Shown here: positions 28,227 through 38,796 of the stretch, piece after piece
How the letters are laid out: each line of letters begins with the position of its first letter
Position numbering within the stretch: position 1 is the stretch's first letter
Source: Phycisphaerae bacterium
GTDB taxonomy: Bacteria; Planctomycetota; Phycisphaerae; Tepidisphaerales; Tepidisphaeraceae
DNA: 56,083 nucleotides
Assembly (NCBI GenBank): GCA_030448225.1
Contig: JAUJNJ010000033.1
Coordinates: 1 to 56,083, forward strand
Direction of reading: 5' to 3'
Translations under genes and position numbers: made by a program
The notes under the pieces: model-generated
What the model was told of the DNA's origin: nothing
The model's input: the letters and a program-made list of their open reading frames with translations, nothing else
The model's database searches: none

Positions 28227-28737
28227 GATGCACCCCGTTGGCCGCGACGGGCCCGAGCAAGTCGCGCAGCTTCCCCCGCGCGCGGTGGACGAGCACGCCG
28301 ACGTTCTGCGGCGACAGGCGCAGCGACGCGGCTGCGTCCTGGTACGTCCAGCCCTCCAAACAGCAGAGCGAGAACGCGTCGGCCTGGTTCGGCGGGAGCG
28401 TGGCCAGCGCCTCGCGCAGGCGCTCCGACAGTTCGGCCGCCTCCGCGTGCTGGACCGGCGCCGCCCCGACGCTGACGACGACGGACCAGTCGGCGTCGGC
28501 GTGCTCGCGGCGGCGGCGGCGGTAGCGCTGCCGCAGGCGGTCCATCGCGCGGGCCGTCACCATCCGCAGCAGCAGGGCGCGCGGGCTCGTCAGCGCCTCG
28601 CGCCGCTCGACCTCCAGCGCCGCGACGAACGCCTCCTGAAAACACTCCTCGGCGTCGGCGCGATGGCCCAGCAGCCGGTGGGCGGTCCGCCACACGGCCG
28701 GCCCGTCCTGCCGGATGATCTGGTCCCAGTCCGTCAT
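28219..28737 (-). CDS. ECF-type RNA polymerase sigma factor
   Basis: A 172-residue sigma-70 family, extracytoplasmic-function factor. Region 2 has RLLGHRADAEECFQEAFVAAL and RALLLRMVTARAMDRLRQR. Region 4 has LPPNQADAFSLCCLEGWTYQDAAASLRLSPQNVGVLVHRARGKLRDLL in outline, a standard helix-turn-helix. It overlaps the downstream membrane protein gene by 8 nt, the usual sigma/anti-sigma arrangement. The promoter should lie in the divergent spacer 28738-28943, which contains the palindrome 28800-28882. Frame intact. Confidence 0.9.
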   Translation of the reverse strand: MTDWDQIIRQDGPAVWRTAHRLLGHRADAEECFQEAFVAALEVERREALTSPRALLLRMVTARAMDRLRQRYRRRRREHADADWSVVVSVGAAPVQHAEAAELSERLREALATLPPNQADAFSLCCLEGWTYQDAAASLRLSPQNVGVLVHRARGKLRDLLGPVAANGVHHG

Positions 28738-28799
28738 TCCCGGACGCCTCGTTGCTCAGCCCTTAGTCGATCGAGCGGGCGGTCGTGTTACAGGGGCAG

Positions 28800-28882
28800 G
28801 TGGTTGGGTGGTGGGGTGGTGGAGTGAGAACCGGAGACGTCCCTTCCTGGTCGACCACGCCACCACACCACCACACCACCAC
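28800..28882. repeat. Palindrome of the gtggtggggtggtgg family
   Basis: The left arm 28800-28826 (ggtggttgggtggtggggtg) and right arm 28853-28882 (ccaccacaccaccac units) pair around ~26 nt. It sits in a divergent spacer between the sigma factor and DUF1080 genes, so it is not a terminator for either. Confidence 0.8.
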
Positions 28883-28943
28883 TCTTCCCTGTGCGCGCGG
28901 GTTCTGGCAGAATGCCGGCACCTTTCGACGGAGGATCTTACGC

Positions 28944-29744
28944 ATGGGACGGACACAGAACAGGTTGAAGCTGGCGGCCGTGGCCGCGCTGGTGATCGGC
29001 GGCGGGGCGACGCTGGGGCTGTGGGCGGCGGACGGGCCGAACCTCGGCGACTGGGAGGTCCACGACATGAAGCGGCCCAAGCCGCCCGTCGTCGATCCCG
29101 GCGCCGCCGGCACGCCCGACCAACCGGGCAAGCCGCCGTCGGACGCGGTCGTGCTGTTCGGCGGGCAGAACACCGACATGTGGGACGGCAAGTGGAAGGT
29201 GCAGGACGGCGTGCTCGTCGCCGGGGGCGGCGACTTCAAGACGAAGGAGGCGTACGGCGACTGCCAGTTCCACATCGAGTGGTCCGCCCCGACCCCGCCG
29301 CAGGGCGAGGGGCAGGGCCGCGGCAACAGCGGCGTCTACTTCATGGGCCAGTACGAGGTGCAGGTCCTCGACAGCCACCAGAACGAGACCTACGCCGACG
29401 GCCAGGCCGCCGCGCTCTACGGGCAGTATCCCCCGCTCGTGAACGTGACGCGCCCGCCGGGCGAGTGGAACACGTACGACATCATCTTCCACGGCCCGCG
29501 GTTCGGCGCCGACGGCAAGGTCGAGCGCCCGGCGACGGTGACGGTGCTGCACAACGGCGTGCTCGTGCAAAACCACTCGGTGATGACCGGCCCGAGCGGC
29601 CACCACTCGCGCCCGCCGTATAAGCAGCACCCGGAAAAGCTGCCGATCAGCCTCCAGGACCACGGCAACCCGGTGCGCTTCCGCAACATCTGGATCCGCC
29701 CGCTCGGCGAGACGCCGACCGGTGAGGCGAAGCAGGCGGAGTAG
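28944..29744 (+). CDS. DUF1080 (3-keto-disaccharide hydrolase-type) secreted protein
   Basis: A 266-residue protein with an N-terminal signal (RLKLAAVAALVIGGGATLGLWAA). The DUF1080 beta-sandwich follows: SDAVVLFGGQNTDMWDGKWKV, FHIEWSAP, RGNSGVYFMGQYEVQVLDSHQ and ISLQDHGNPVRFRNIWIRPL. This lectin-like fold is very common in planctomycetes; characterised relatives act on 3-keto sugars or bind polysaccharide. The start at 28944 has ggagg 10 nt upstream. The gene ends before a strong terminator. Frame intact. Acts in the periplasm or outside. Confidence 0.9.
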   Translation: MGRTQNRLKLAAVAALVIGGGATLGLWAADGPNLGDWEVHDMKRPKPPVVDPGAAGTPDQPGKPPSDAVVLFGGQNTDMWDGKWKVQDGVLVAGGGDFKTKEAYGDCQFHIEWSAPTPPQGEGQGRGNSGVYFMGQYEVQVLDSHQNETYADGQAAALYGQYPPLVNVTRPPGEWNTYDIIFHGPRFGADGKVERPATVTVLHNGVLVQNHSVMTGPSGHHSRPPYKQHPEKLPISLQDHGNPVRFRNIWIRPLGETPTGEAKQAE

Positions 29745-29770
29745 ACCGTCCGATCGGATCTGAACTTCTT

Positions 29771-29809
29771 CAGCCGCGCGCGGGCGTGTCCCGCGCGCGG
29801 CTGTTTTTT
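29771..29809 (+). terminator. Intrinsic terminator of the DUF1080 gene
   Basis: A 14-bp perfect stem cagccgcgcgcggg / cccgcgcgcggctg with a 5-nt loop, followed by six T. Confidence 0.92.
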
Positions 29810-29900
29810 GGACGGCGGACTCGTGTTCGGTGCGAGTCTCGATCGTTGTGGCCGCGGACGCGGCCGGGCGCGCGAGCACTTATCATCGGTCCGTTGCGCC

Positions 29901-29932
29901 CTCCCTCTCCCCAGCGTACGGGGGAGAGGGAG
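29901..29932. repeat. Hairpin repeat of the ctccctctcccc family
   Basis: ctccctctcccc (29901-29912) and ggggagagggag (29921-29932) form a perfect 12-bp stem. Same family as 7921 and 26936. Confidence 0.8.
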
Positions 29933-30007
29933 TCTGAGCGGCCCACGGTACTTGGCGAAGTCGTCGTCTCTCAACGAGAGGTGCGGCAGGCGTGCGAGAC
30001 GCGATGT

Positions 30008-30925
30008 CTACTCCGCCGTCTCCGCCGGGGGCGGGCCGGCGTCCTCGACCTCGCCGGCGTCGGTGGCGTTCTCGAAGTCCATCAGGAAGTGGATGTTCTT
30101 CATCTGGTCGTCGCCCACGAGCTTGCGCATCAGGTTCCGCGCCCGGCGGATGCCGGTGCGGCGCGAGACGTGGCCGACGACGATGTGCTGGTTCTTCAAC
30201 TTCGGCAACAACTGGGCGAACTGCTCGACGTGCAGGTGCCGGCCGGCCTTGGCCTTCGTGCGGTGCTCGGGGTCGAAGAACGTGCACTCGGTGATGAGGA
30301 TCTCGGCGTTCTGCACGTCCGGTTGTTCGAACACGACGCCGGCCGCGGTGTCGCCGAGGAACGTGACGAGCGGGACCTCGAGGCGGTACTGAATCTCGGT
30401 CCCCGCCTTGCGCAGGGCGGCCAGTTCGGGGCCGGAGTGGCCGGTGAACTCGGCCTTGAGCTTCTCGCGGATGCTGATGAGCGAATAGGCGAGGCTGACC
30501 GCGCCGTGGTGCGTGGCGTGGGCGCGGATGCCGAAGTCGCCGCACCTCGAACATCTGGCCGGCCGACATCGGCACGAGCTTGTAAGGCGTCCCCCTGGCG
30601 CTCGACGTCGCGCCAGCAGCGGAGCATCGCGTCGACCTGCCGCTCCAGTTCCCGCGGCAGCAGGATCGTGCCCGGCTTCATCCCTGGAAGTACCGCTGCG
30701 ACAGGTAGTAAGGCAGCCCGGCCAGGTGGTCCATGTGGCCGTGGCTGATGCAGACGATGTCGCTCGTGAGAGCGCGAAGTGGGGGCAGCGGCCGATGTCG
30801 AAGCAGACGTTGAGCTCGGGGATCTGAGCGACCGTTTCCTCGCCGGCCACGCTGTAACCGATCACGTGGTACTGACCGAGCGCGAGCTTGGCGAACCGCT
30901 GGACTAAAAAGGACTTCTCTGCCAT
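30008..30925 (-). CDS. RNase Z-like metallo-beta-lactamase-fold hydrolase (frameshifted)
   Basis: Starts MAEKSFLVQRFAKLALGQYHVIGYSVAGEE in outline. The zinc motif SHGHMDHLAG lies in another frame near 30740. A fragment with GMKPGTILLPRELERQVDAML, then MSAGQMFEV, and the clean C-terminal half follow. That half has FGIRAHATHHGAVSLAY, TFLGDTAAGVV (with a conserved Asp), ILITECTFFDPEH and HIVVGHVSRRTGI. Metal ligands of the family are therefore all present across the frames. RNase Z enzymes trim tRNA 3' ends; related hydrolases have other substrates, so the specificity is not certain. Three one-base shifts occur at about 30765, 30620-30590 and 30540. The C-terminal acidic tail is probably disordered. 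Confidence 0.78.
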   Translation of the reverse strand: MAEKSFLVQRFAKLALGQYHVIGYSVAGEETVAQIPELNVCFDIGRCPHFALSRATSSASATATWTTWPGCLTTCRSGTSRDEAGHDPAAAGTGAAGRRDAPLLARRRAPGGRLTSSCRCRPARCSRCGDFGIRAHATHHGAVSLAYSLISIREKLKAEFTGHSGPELAALRKAGTEIQYRLEVPLVTFLGDTAAGVVFEQPDVQNAEILITECTFFDPEHRTKAKAGRHLHVEQFAQLLPKLKNQHIVVGHVSRRTGIRRARNLMRKLVGDDQMKNIHFLMDFENATDAGEVEDAGPPPAETAE

Positions 30926-31087
30926 CGCGTGGGAGCGTAGTGGGTCACGGGTTCTTTGTCATGGGGGACATCGCGCGGGGATGCAAAGGAGTGTCCGCGG
31001 CCCCGCTGAAGCGGCGACGCGCGCGCAGTCGTACCGGCGCGCCCCGAACTCGTTCCGGTCGCGTCAGATGCCCGTCACTCCCTGACT

Positions 31088-31120
31088 CTTGACTCATGAC
31101 CATTGACCCTTGACCCTCCC
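31088..31120. repeat. Heptamer array, ttgaccc type
   Basis: ttgactc, atgacca, ttgaccc, ttgaccc follow each other with period 7. It lies in the divergent spacer between the RNase Z-like gene and nrdR. Only one arm is present, with no palindrome. Confidence 0.65.
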
Positions 31121-31174
31121 CCCTGACCCCCGTTTTTTTGCGTTGCCGCCCCGAACCCGGTACCTTCCGCGTCG

Positions 31175-31886
31175 ATGCGCTTGCCCGTATTGTGACGCCG
31201 ACAAGGAGAGCCTGAAGGTCATCGACTCCCGCACCTGCGAGGGCGGGCGGTCGATCCGGCGGCAGCGCGAGTGCCTCAAGTGCAGCAAGCGCTTCACGAC
31301 GTACGAGCGCATCGAGCAACCCAACCGCCTCGTGGTCGTCAAGCGCAACGGCGACCGCGTGCCGTTCGACCGCAACAAGATCCTCAACGGCCTCGAGCAC
31401 GCGTGCTTCAAGCGGCCGGTGTCGGACGAGCAGAAACTGCGGCTCGTCGACGCCGTCGAGGACGACGTGCACACCACGTTCGACCGCGAGGTCCCCTCGA
31501 CCTACATCGGGCAGGCCGTGGTCGATCGGCTCCGGCGGCTCGACCAGGTGGCGTACGTGCGGTTCGCCAGCGTCTACCGGCAGTTCAAGACGCTGGAGGA
31601 ACTCGTGGACGAGGCCAAGGCGGTGATCGACGCCCGCCGTTACGAGGACCCGGAGCAGGGCACGCTGTTCATCGAGCCGGCCAAGCCCGCCCCGGTGTCG
31701 GCCCCGGCCGCGAACGGGCAGACCGGCGGCACGAACGGCGCGAGTCCCGGGCGGCCCGCCAAGTCGCCGCGCAGGCGCCAGCCGGCCGCGCGCTGGCGGC
31801 GCGCCGAACCCGGCGGAATGAGCGACGGTACCGACGTGCGGGCGTGGGCGTTCTCGATCAAGGCGCCGCATCGCCCGGCCCGATGA
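31175..31886 (+). CDS. nrdR: Transcriptional repressor NrdR with long C-terminal tail
   Basis: Represses ribonucleotide reductase genes in response to ATP/dATP. The zinc ribbon CPYC ... RRQRECLKCSKRFTTYER is followed by the ATP-cone (VVVKRNGDRVPFDRNKILNGLEHAC, and STYIGQAVVDRLR). The conserved core ends at VDEAKAVIDARR. Another ~80 residues follow, Pro/Ala/Arg-rich and probably disordered, absent from typical ~155-residue NrdR. The start needs repair: atgcgcttgcccgtattgtg has one base too many to read MRCPYCD, so ATG 31175 is out of frame with the body by one. No reductase gene is visible in this window. Confidence 0.88.
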
Positions 31887-31903
31887 CCCTGCGGAGGTTT
31901 CGC

Positions 31904-33831
31904 ATGATGTCGTTCGCACGTCCGTCCCTGCGGGGCGCGCTTCGTCTCTCGCTCGCCGCCGGCGTGGCCATGGCCGCCGTCGGCGCCGGGTGCGGCAAGA
32001 AGAAGGTGGACGAGAAGTTGCAGATGCCCCCGTCGCGTTACACCGACATGGGGCCGAAGAAGGACGTGCCCGACTACCTCAAGGGCACGATCTACGAGCG
32101 CGTCGAACTCGCCAACCGCGAGCCGTACCCGGTGTCGGCCTACGGCCTGGTCGGCCGCCTCCGCGGGACGGGCGACACGTTCGCGCCCACGCCGGTCCGC
32201 TCGTGGATGATCAAGGAGATGGTCAAGCACGGGTTCGGCAGCCGCCTGATCCCCGGCTTCGAGAACATCCAGCCGGAGGACGCGCTCAACAGCCCGGCGT
32301 TCTCGATCGTCGAGGTGCACGCGTCGCTGCCGCCGGGCGCGCGCAAGGGGGACTGGATCGACGTCCACGTCCGCTGCCTGCCGAAGAACCGCACGACGAG
32401 CCTGTCGCGCGGCATGCTCTACGAGACCGACCTGAAGGTCGACGCGCCAACCCGAACATGCCGGGCGGCTCGGTCGCGGTCCTGGCGAAGGTCAAGGGCC
32501 CGATCGTGACCAACCCCGCGTACGCCTGGAGAACAACAAGCGCCGACCGGCGGCCCGCGAGAGCCTCCGCCGCGGCACGGTGATGTTCACCGGGCTAGTC
32601 ATGCAGGACCGCCCGCTGTTCCTCCAACTCCGCCAGCCGCAGCGCAGCCTCGCCCGGGCGATCGAGCGGCGGATCGACGAGCACTTCCAAGACCCGACCG
32701 TCGCCGCCGCCCAGGACGAGGGGATCGTCTCGCTCTACGTGGCCGCGCCTACGCCGGCGACTGGGAGCACTTCGCCGGCGTCGCGACGCACCTCTACACG
32801 AACAGCTCGCCCGGGTACGCGGCCGCGAAGGCGAAGGAACTCGTCGCCGGGCAGCTGGAGCCCGACGCGCCGCTGCTGGACATCTCCTACGCGTGGAGGG
32901 GCTGGGCGCGCCGGCGCGCTGCCGTTCGTCGCGCGCTGATGACCCACGCCGACCCGAACGTCGCGTTCGCCGCCGCCCGCGCGCCGCGTTCATCGGCGAC
33001 GGCTCCGGCGGCGCGCACCACGCGCTGACGCGCATGGCCGCCACCGGCGCGCCACCCGTACCAGTTGACGGCCATCCAGGTGCTGGGCGCTGCTGCCGGC
33101 GTCGACGTCGCTCAACCACATGCTCCGCGGCCTGCTCGACACCGGCGACAACCTCGCCCGCATCGAGGCCTACAAGGTGCTGGCGAAGAACCGCGATTCG
33201 AAGGTCTTCTCGACCGTGATCAAGGGCCCGAAGGGGAGGAGAAGTTCGTGCTCGACGTCGTGCCGAGCGACGGCCCGCCGATCGTCTACGCGCGCCGCGC
33301 GCGCCGCGGGTCGCGGTGATCGGCCGCACGCCCGCCGTCACGCTGCCGATCACGTTCACCGCGCTGGACATGCGGTTCAGCATCACGTCGCAGGTGAACC
33401 GCCAGCACCTCTCGCTCTTCTTCCGCGACGACGGCGCCAAGCCGGTCCAGATGCTCTCGCGCACCGACGTCGCCGAACTGATCGCCCGGCTCGGCGGCGA
33501 GGGTGCGGCCGAGGAGCGGAAGCTGAACTTCACCTACGGCGAGGTCCTGGCGATCCTCCAGCGCGCTGGGCGAGCAGAAGAAGCTCGCCGCCCCGGCCAA
33601 CGGCGGGCGGGTGGGCTGGCGTCGTTCATGCTGCAGGAGAACCGCGGGCTGGAGGACCAGATCTTTGCCGCCCCGGTCATCGAGGACGCCCGCCCGCAGG
33701 CCGACGCCTCCGGCGCCGGCGGGTCGCGCCCGACCGGCGAGATCCCCGGCGACCTGCTCCCCGCCGAACTCGCCCCGGCCGTCTCCGGCGCCGGGCCCGG
33801 CTCGCTCGAGCCGCAGGGCCGGCCGCAGTAG
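31904..33831 (+). CDS. FlgI-like lipoprotein with HEAT-like region (frameshifted)
   Basis: The N-terminus is a lipoprotein signal (SLAAGVAMAAVGAGCGKKK, lipobox Cys). Next comes a region like the flagellar P-ring protein FlgI: SAYGLVGRLRGTGDTF, then FSIVEVHASLPPGARKGDWIDVHV and LSRGMLYETDL. Planctomycetes carry such FlgI-like lipoproteins outside flagellar operons, so a P-ring role is doubtful. The middle has HEAT-like helices (LMTHADPNVAFAAARA, LDTGDNLARIEAYKVLAK). The end is a Gly/Pro-rich tail. One-base shifts occur near 32450, 32530, 32745, 32895, 32985, 33050, 33095, 33235, 33300 and 33565-33620. RBS gcggagg precedes the two adjacent ATGs. No flagellar genes lie nearby. Confidence 0.7.
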
Positions 33832-34155
33832 CTCCGCCGCGATTCCCGGGGGCACCGCAGTTGTTGAAAACGCGTCGCCGGTTGGACTTATAGGACGTCC
33901 ACCGCTAGTTTCTGCGTCCCGAGCAGGGAACTGCGAAAGCCGTCGCGACGTGCGCGGCACCGTCGGGCGACGCCCGCCGAGCGTTCGCGGGGCGCGTCGG
34001 ACGCACCTCGACCCGCCGCAGCGCCGGGCCGCTCCCGGTTCGCCGGCAGAACGGGCCGCCGGCGAGCCGCGTCCTCAACGACCTTGGTCAACAGGCCGAC
34101 TCGGGACGAGGCCATCGTCCCCGCGCGACCCCCGGGGCAGGGAGGCCCCAACAGC
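33832..34155. other. Spacer upstream of smc
   Basis: About 320 nt without a supported gene. ttgaaaacgcg near 33864 and ttatagg near 33888 could be promoter boxes, but with a long 19-nt spacer. A gggagg ribosome-binding stretch precedes ATG 34156. Confidence 0.35.
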
Positions 34156-37100
34156 ATGCGTCTGAAGAAACTGATCCTCCAGGGGTTCAAGAGCTTCGCC
34201 GACCGCACCGAGTTCGTCTTCGACTCGGCCGTCACCGGCATCGTCGGCCCCAACGGCTGCGGCAAGAGCAACGTCGTCGACGGCTTCAAGTGGGTCCTCG
34301 GCGAGCAGTCGGCCAAGAGCCTCCGCGGCGAGGCGATGATGGACGTCATCTTCAACGGCTCCGGCGGCCGCAAGCCGGCCGGCATGGCCGAGGTGACGCT
34401 CGTCTTCGAGAACCCCCGCGCGACGACGGCACCCGCATGCTCGCCCTCGACGTCGACGAGGTCGCCGTCGGCCGCCGCCTCTTCCGCGACGGCACGAGCG
34501 AATATCAGGTCAACAACCACAACGCCCGCCTGAAGGACGTGCGCGAGCTGTTCCTCGACACCGGCGTCGGCGTCGACGCCTACAGCGTGATCGAGCAGGG
34601 CCGCGTCGCCGCGCTGCTCGAGGCCAACCCCGAGGAGCGCCGCCTCATCTTCGAGGAGGCCGCGGGCATCTCGAAGTTCAAGCAGCGCAAGAAGGAAGCC
34701 CAGCCGCAAGCTCGAGCGGGTCGACCAGAACCTGCTGCGCGTGAACGACATCGTCGAGGAGGTCGAGCCGCCGCCTCCGCAGCGTGAAGGTGCAGGCCGG
34801 CCGGGCCCGCACGTTCCAGGAGCACTCGGTCCGCCTGAGCGAGTTGCGACTGACCTACGCGCTGCACGACTACCACACCCAGCGGACGAAGCTGGCCGAC
34901 CTCGACGCCAGCCGCGAGGACGCGCAGTTCCGCCTCGACGACGCCGCCGGCGACCTCGCAGCCCGCGGCAACGAGCTGACCGAGAAGCCGCGAGGAGCTC
35001 GACGTGCTCTCGCAGCAGCGCCAGCGGCTGGAGTACGAGCTCGTGCAGGCGAAGGCCGGCATGCAGGCCGCCCGCCAGCGGCAGGATTACGCCGCCCGCC
35101 AGCTCCGCCAGATCGCCGAGCAGCTCGAGTCGTTCGCCGCCGACCACCAGGCGGCGGAAGAGAAGCTCGCCGCCGTCACCGAGTCGCACGCCGCCGAGAC
35201 CGAGACGCTCGCGACGCTCACCGCGGAGTTGCAGGAACACCGCAAGCACATCGAGCAGTGGCAGCAGGCGTTCAAGGAGGGGCAACTCCGCCTCAACACG
35301 CTCAACCAGGAGACCGAGCAGCACAAGTCGGCGATCCTCGAACTGATGCGGAAGCTGTCGGGCGTCAACGGCCGGCTCGGCGCGATCGAGATCGAGCGCA
35401 AAAACATCGCCGCCCAGCAGGCCCGCGTGGAGCAGCGCCGCGGCGTGGTCGTCCACGAGATCGCCCGCCTCGACGCGCTGCGGGCCGAGGCCCAGGAAAA
35501 GCTCGACGCCGTCCTCGCCCACATCGCCGAGCGCCAGGCGAGCCTCGAAAGTTGCCGCGAGGAGTCGAGCCACCTCGGCAAGCGCATCGCCGGCCTCACG
35601 CAGGACCTCGGGTCGGCCAAGGAACACCGCTCGGGGATGATGTCGCGACAGCGACTGCTGAAGGATCTCGAGGCGAAGCGCGAGGGCGTGAGCGAGGGCG
35701 TGAAATCGGTCCTCCGCCAGCGCGACCAGCGGTTCGCGTTCGTCCGCGGGCTCGTCGCCGACGTGTTGCGCGTTGACGTCGAGCACGCCCACGCGATCGA
35801 GGCCGCCCTCGACGGCCGCGACCAGTGGCTCGTCGCGTCCGACGCCGAGTCGGTCATCGCCGCCCGCGAGGCGTTCGACGATTTGGAAGGGCGGGTCAAC
35901 GTCCTGTGCGTCGACGCGCTCGTCACCGCCAAGCCCGGCACCGAACCGCTGCGGCCCGATGCGACGCTCGACGGGCTTGTCGCGCCGCACGTCCGCGTGG
36001 GCGAGGCGGAGATCGTCACGAGCGACCCGCCGGCGGTAGACGTCTACGACTGGAACCGGCACGCCGAGCCGGTGCGGCTCGCGATCGACCTCGTGCGGTT
36101 CGAGCCGCCCGACGCGCCGATCGCCCGCCGCCTGCTCGGCCGAACGGCCGTCGTCGACGACCTCGCCGCCGCCACGAACCTCTGGCGGCACGGGCCCGTC
36201 GGCTGGCGGTACGTCACCCGCGCCGGGGAGGTGCTCGAGGACGACGGCACGCTCCGGGCCGGCCCGCTGACGGCGGCGATGGGGCTGCTGTCGCGGCGGT
36301 CGGAGCTCGAAGCGCTCGGCCAGCAGATCGCCGAGATCGACGCCCGCATCGAAGCCCTCACCGCGCAGGTCGTCGAGGGCAACGCCGCCGCCAAGGCGCT
36401 GCAGGAGCAGGAGAACGCGCTCCGCAACGACGTCTACCGCAGCAACACGACGAAGGTCGAACTGACGAGCCAGATCGCGCAGAACAACGACCGCAGCTCG
36501 TCCCTCCGCCGCGAGCAGCCGATGCTCGACCGCGAGCTCGAGACGTTCGTCACGCAACTCGCGAAGCTCGACAACGATCAGCAGACCCTCGCGAGCCAGA
36601 AGGAAGCGCTGGAGGCCGACCAATCCGAGCGCCAGCGGATCGTCGAGGAGTCGGCGGCCGCCCAGAAGGGGCTGGCCGACGAACTGCGGCAGGCGGGCGA
36701 GCAGCTGACGGCCGCCCGCGTCAGCCTCGGGCAGATCCAGGAGAAGCAGCTCAACAGCGAGCGCCACGTCCAGCGCCTCAGCGCCCAGCGGGGCGAACTG
36801 GCGCAGCAGGTTCAGCGCCTGACGCAGTCGGCCGAGGCGGTGGCCGCCAAGCGCGGCGGGGTCGAGGAGGAACTCGCCAGCGCCGAGGCGGCGCAGGCCG
36901 AACTCGTCGAGCGGCAGCGCGTGCTGGCGGCCGACATCGAGGACGTCGCCGCCACCGTCGCCGAGGCGTCCGACGCGGTGCGCGAATTGACGGCGGCCGT
37001 GGAGTCGCTCCGCGGGGTGCACGGCCGGGTCGAGCAGGAACTGCACGGGTTGCAGGTGAAGCTCGGCGAGGTCGGCGTCCGGCTGGAGACGCTCGTTCAG

Positions 37101-37970
37101 CGCACGCTCGACGAGTTGCAGCTCAACCTGCCCGAGAAGTACGACGCGCTCTTCGCCCCGCTCGAAGACGGCACGCCCGGTGGGGGCTATCAGCCGGCTG
37201 AGATGGACTGGGATGCGGTCGCCGCCGAGATCAAGGAGCTGCGCGAGAAGATCCAACGGCTCGGCAACGTCAACCTCGACGCGATCAACGAGCAGGACGA
37301 ACTCGAACAGCGCAGCACGTTCCTCTCCACGCAGGTGACCGACCTCACCGACAGCAAGCGGCAGCTCGAAGAGCTCATCGCCACGATCAACGCCGAGAGC
37401 AGCCTGCGGTTCGAGCAGACGTTCAACGCGGTGCGCGAGCACTTCCAGGCGATGTTCCGCAAGCTCTTCGGCGGCGGCAGCGCGGACGTGTACCTGGAGA
37501 CGGAGGTCGAGGACAAGAAGGCCGCCCAGGCGCACGTCGAGGGCCTGGACGGCCAGCGGATGCTGCCGGTGATGCGGAAGATCGACGTGCTCGACGCCGG
37601 CATCGAGATCATGGCCAAGCCGCCGGGCAAGAAGCCGGTGAGCATCAGCCAGCTCTCGGGCGGCGAGAAGACGATGACGTGCGTCGCGCTGCTGATGAGC
37701 ATCTTCAAGAGCAAGCCCAGCCCGTTCTGCATCCTCGACGAGGTGGACGCCGCGCTCGACGAGGCGAACAACCAGCGGTTCAACCTGATCGTGCAGGAGT
37801 TCCTCGAGCAGAGCCAGTTCATCGTCATCACGCACAGCAAGCGCACGATGACGATCGCGGACCAACTCTACGGCGTGACGATGCAGGAGCAGGGCGTGAG
37901 CAAGCGCGTGGCCGTGAAGTTCGACCAGGTGGATGCCGAAGGCCGGATCAAGGAGTACGCCGCCGCGTGA
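34156..37970 (+). CDS. smc: Chromosome segregation protein SMC (frameshifted 5' part)
   Basis: ATPase that compacts and segregates chromosomes with ScpAB. Walker [10 protein letters not shown] lies near residue 32, followed by [18 protein letters not shown]. After long coiled coils there is a hinge domain (about 35690-36290, [10 protein letters not shown] to [10 protein letters not shown]). A second coiled coil and the C-terminal head follow, with the signature LSGGEKTMT and Walker [17 protein letters not shown]. Frameshifts occur near 34430, 34710, 34770 and 34990; from about 35000 the frame is clean to TGA 37970. Total length ~1270 residues is normal for SMC. An essential-type gene, so the 5' indels are probably sequence errors. 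Confidence 0.95.
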
Positions 37971-38124
37971 AGCCGCTCGCGGCTTAGCCGACCGAGAGGC
38001 GCCGCGTCGCCCGCGAAGCCGCGCGTCAGACCGACCCCTCGGCGCTCAGTCGTGTGCCCCCGCACGGCCCCGAAGCAATTTTCCGAAGCACGCCCTCGTC
38101 GCCCGTGCGGTAAGTTGTGCACCC

Positions 38125-38688
38125 GTGCGGAAACCGAAGCTCACCCACCTTTTGAAGGACGGCCTCCGCGCGACGCGCCGCGCCGCCCGCGCGATCGGCG
38201 CCGCCGCGCGCCGGGCCGGCGCCGACGGCGTGCCGCAGTCGGGCGCGCTGCCGTACCGCGTGCGCGGCGGGCGGGTGGAGGTCCTGCTCGTCACGAGCCG
38301 CCGGCGGGGGACCTGGATCGTGCCGAAGGGGAACCTCGAGCCGGGCATGTCCGCCGCCGACTCGGCCGCGAAAGAGGCGATGGAAGAGGGGGGCGTGGTA
38401 GGGCACGTCCGCCAGTCGGCGGCGGGCGCGTTCCGCTACCGCAAGGGCGGGATCCTCTATTCGGTGACGGTTTACGACCTCGAGGTCGACCGCGAGCTGG
38501 CCGACTGGCCCGAGCGCGGCCAGCGGCAGCGCGCGTGGCTCGGCGTCAAGGCCGCCGCCGGCCGCCTGCGGCCTAAGTCCCTGCGAGAAACCGTGCTGCA
38601 GCTTCCTGCCCGCCTGAAGGAGTCCACGCCCACCGATTCCGGCGAACGCGAGGGCCGCAACGGCTCCTCCCGCCGGCGCGGCCGCTGA
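38125..38688 (+). CDS. NUDIX hydrolase
   Basis: A 187-residue enzyme that would hydrolyse a nucleoside diphosphate linked to another group; substrate unknown. The NUDIX box is seen as PKGNLEPGMSAADSAAKEAM followed by EEGGVVG, giving the KEAxEEGG form of REUxEExGU. An N-terminal basic helical segment (~35 residues) and a C-terminal Arg/Ser-rich tail flank the domain. The start is GTG 38125 (VRKPKLTH), because the frame upstream lacks any family feature and overlaps the end of smc spacing. No clear RBS. Diadenosine- or diphosphoinositol-polyphosphate hydrolase-like members share the short VLLVTSRRRGTWIVPKG pattern seen here. Confidence 0.82.
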   Translation: MRKPKLTHLLKDGLRATRRAARAIGAAARRAGADGVPQSGALPYRVRGGRVEVLLVTSRRRGTWIVPKGNLEPGMSAADSAAKEAMEEGGVVGHVRQSAAGAFRYRKGGILYSVTVYDLEVDRELADWPERGQRQRAWLGVKAAAGRLRPKSLRETVLQLPARLKESTPTDSGEREGRNGSSRRRGR

Positions 38689-38796
38689 TCGTCCGCAAGA
38701 TTCTCGGTTTTTTGGTTGATCGGCCGTCGTATGGGCGTACCTTGCGCCGACGGAGGGACTCCGAACCGCCGCACTTCAGACAACGGAGGTCAATCG

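Noticed and set aside
31904..33831. Flagellar P-ring gene as evidence of a flagellar cluster
   Set aside because: It is a lipoprotein with an extra helical region, and no other flagellar gene is near.
33888..37865. 1325-codon open frame antisense to smc
   Set aside because: Pure shadow: low-complexity Leu/Arg/Val/Asp composition and no motifs; SMC on the plus strand is unambiguous.
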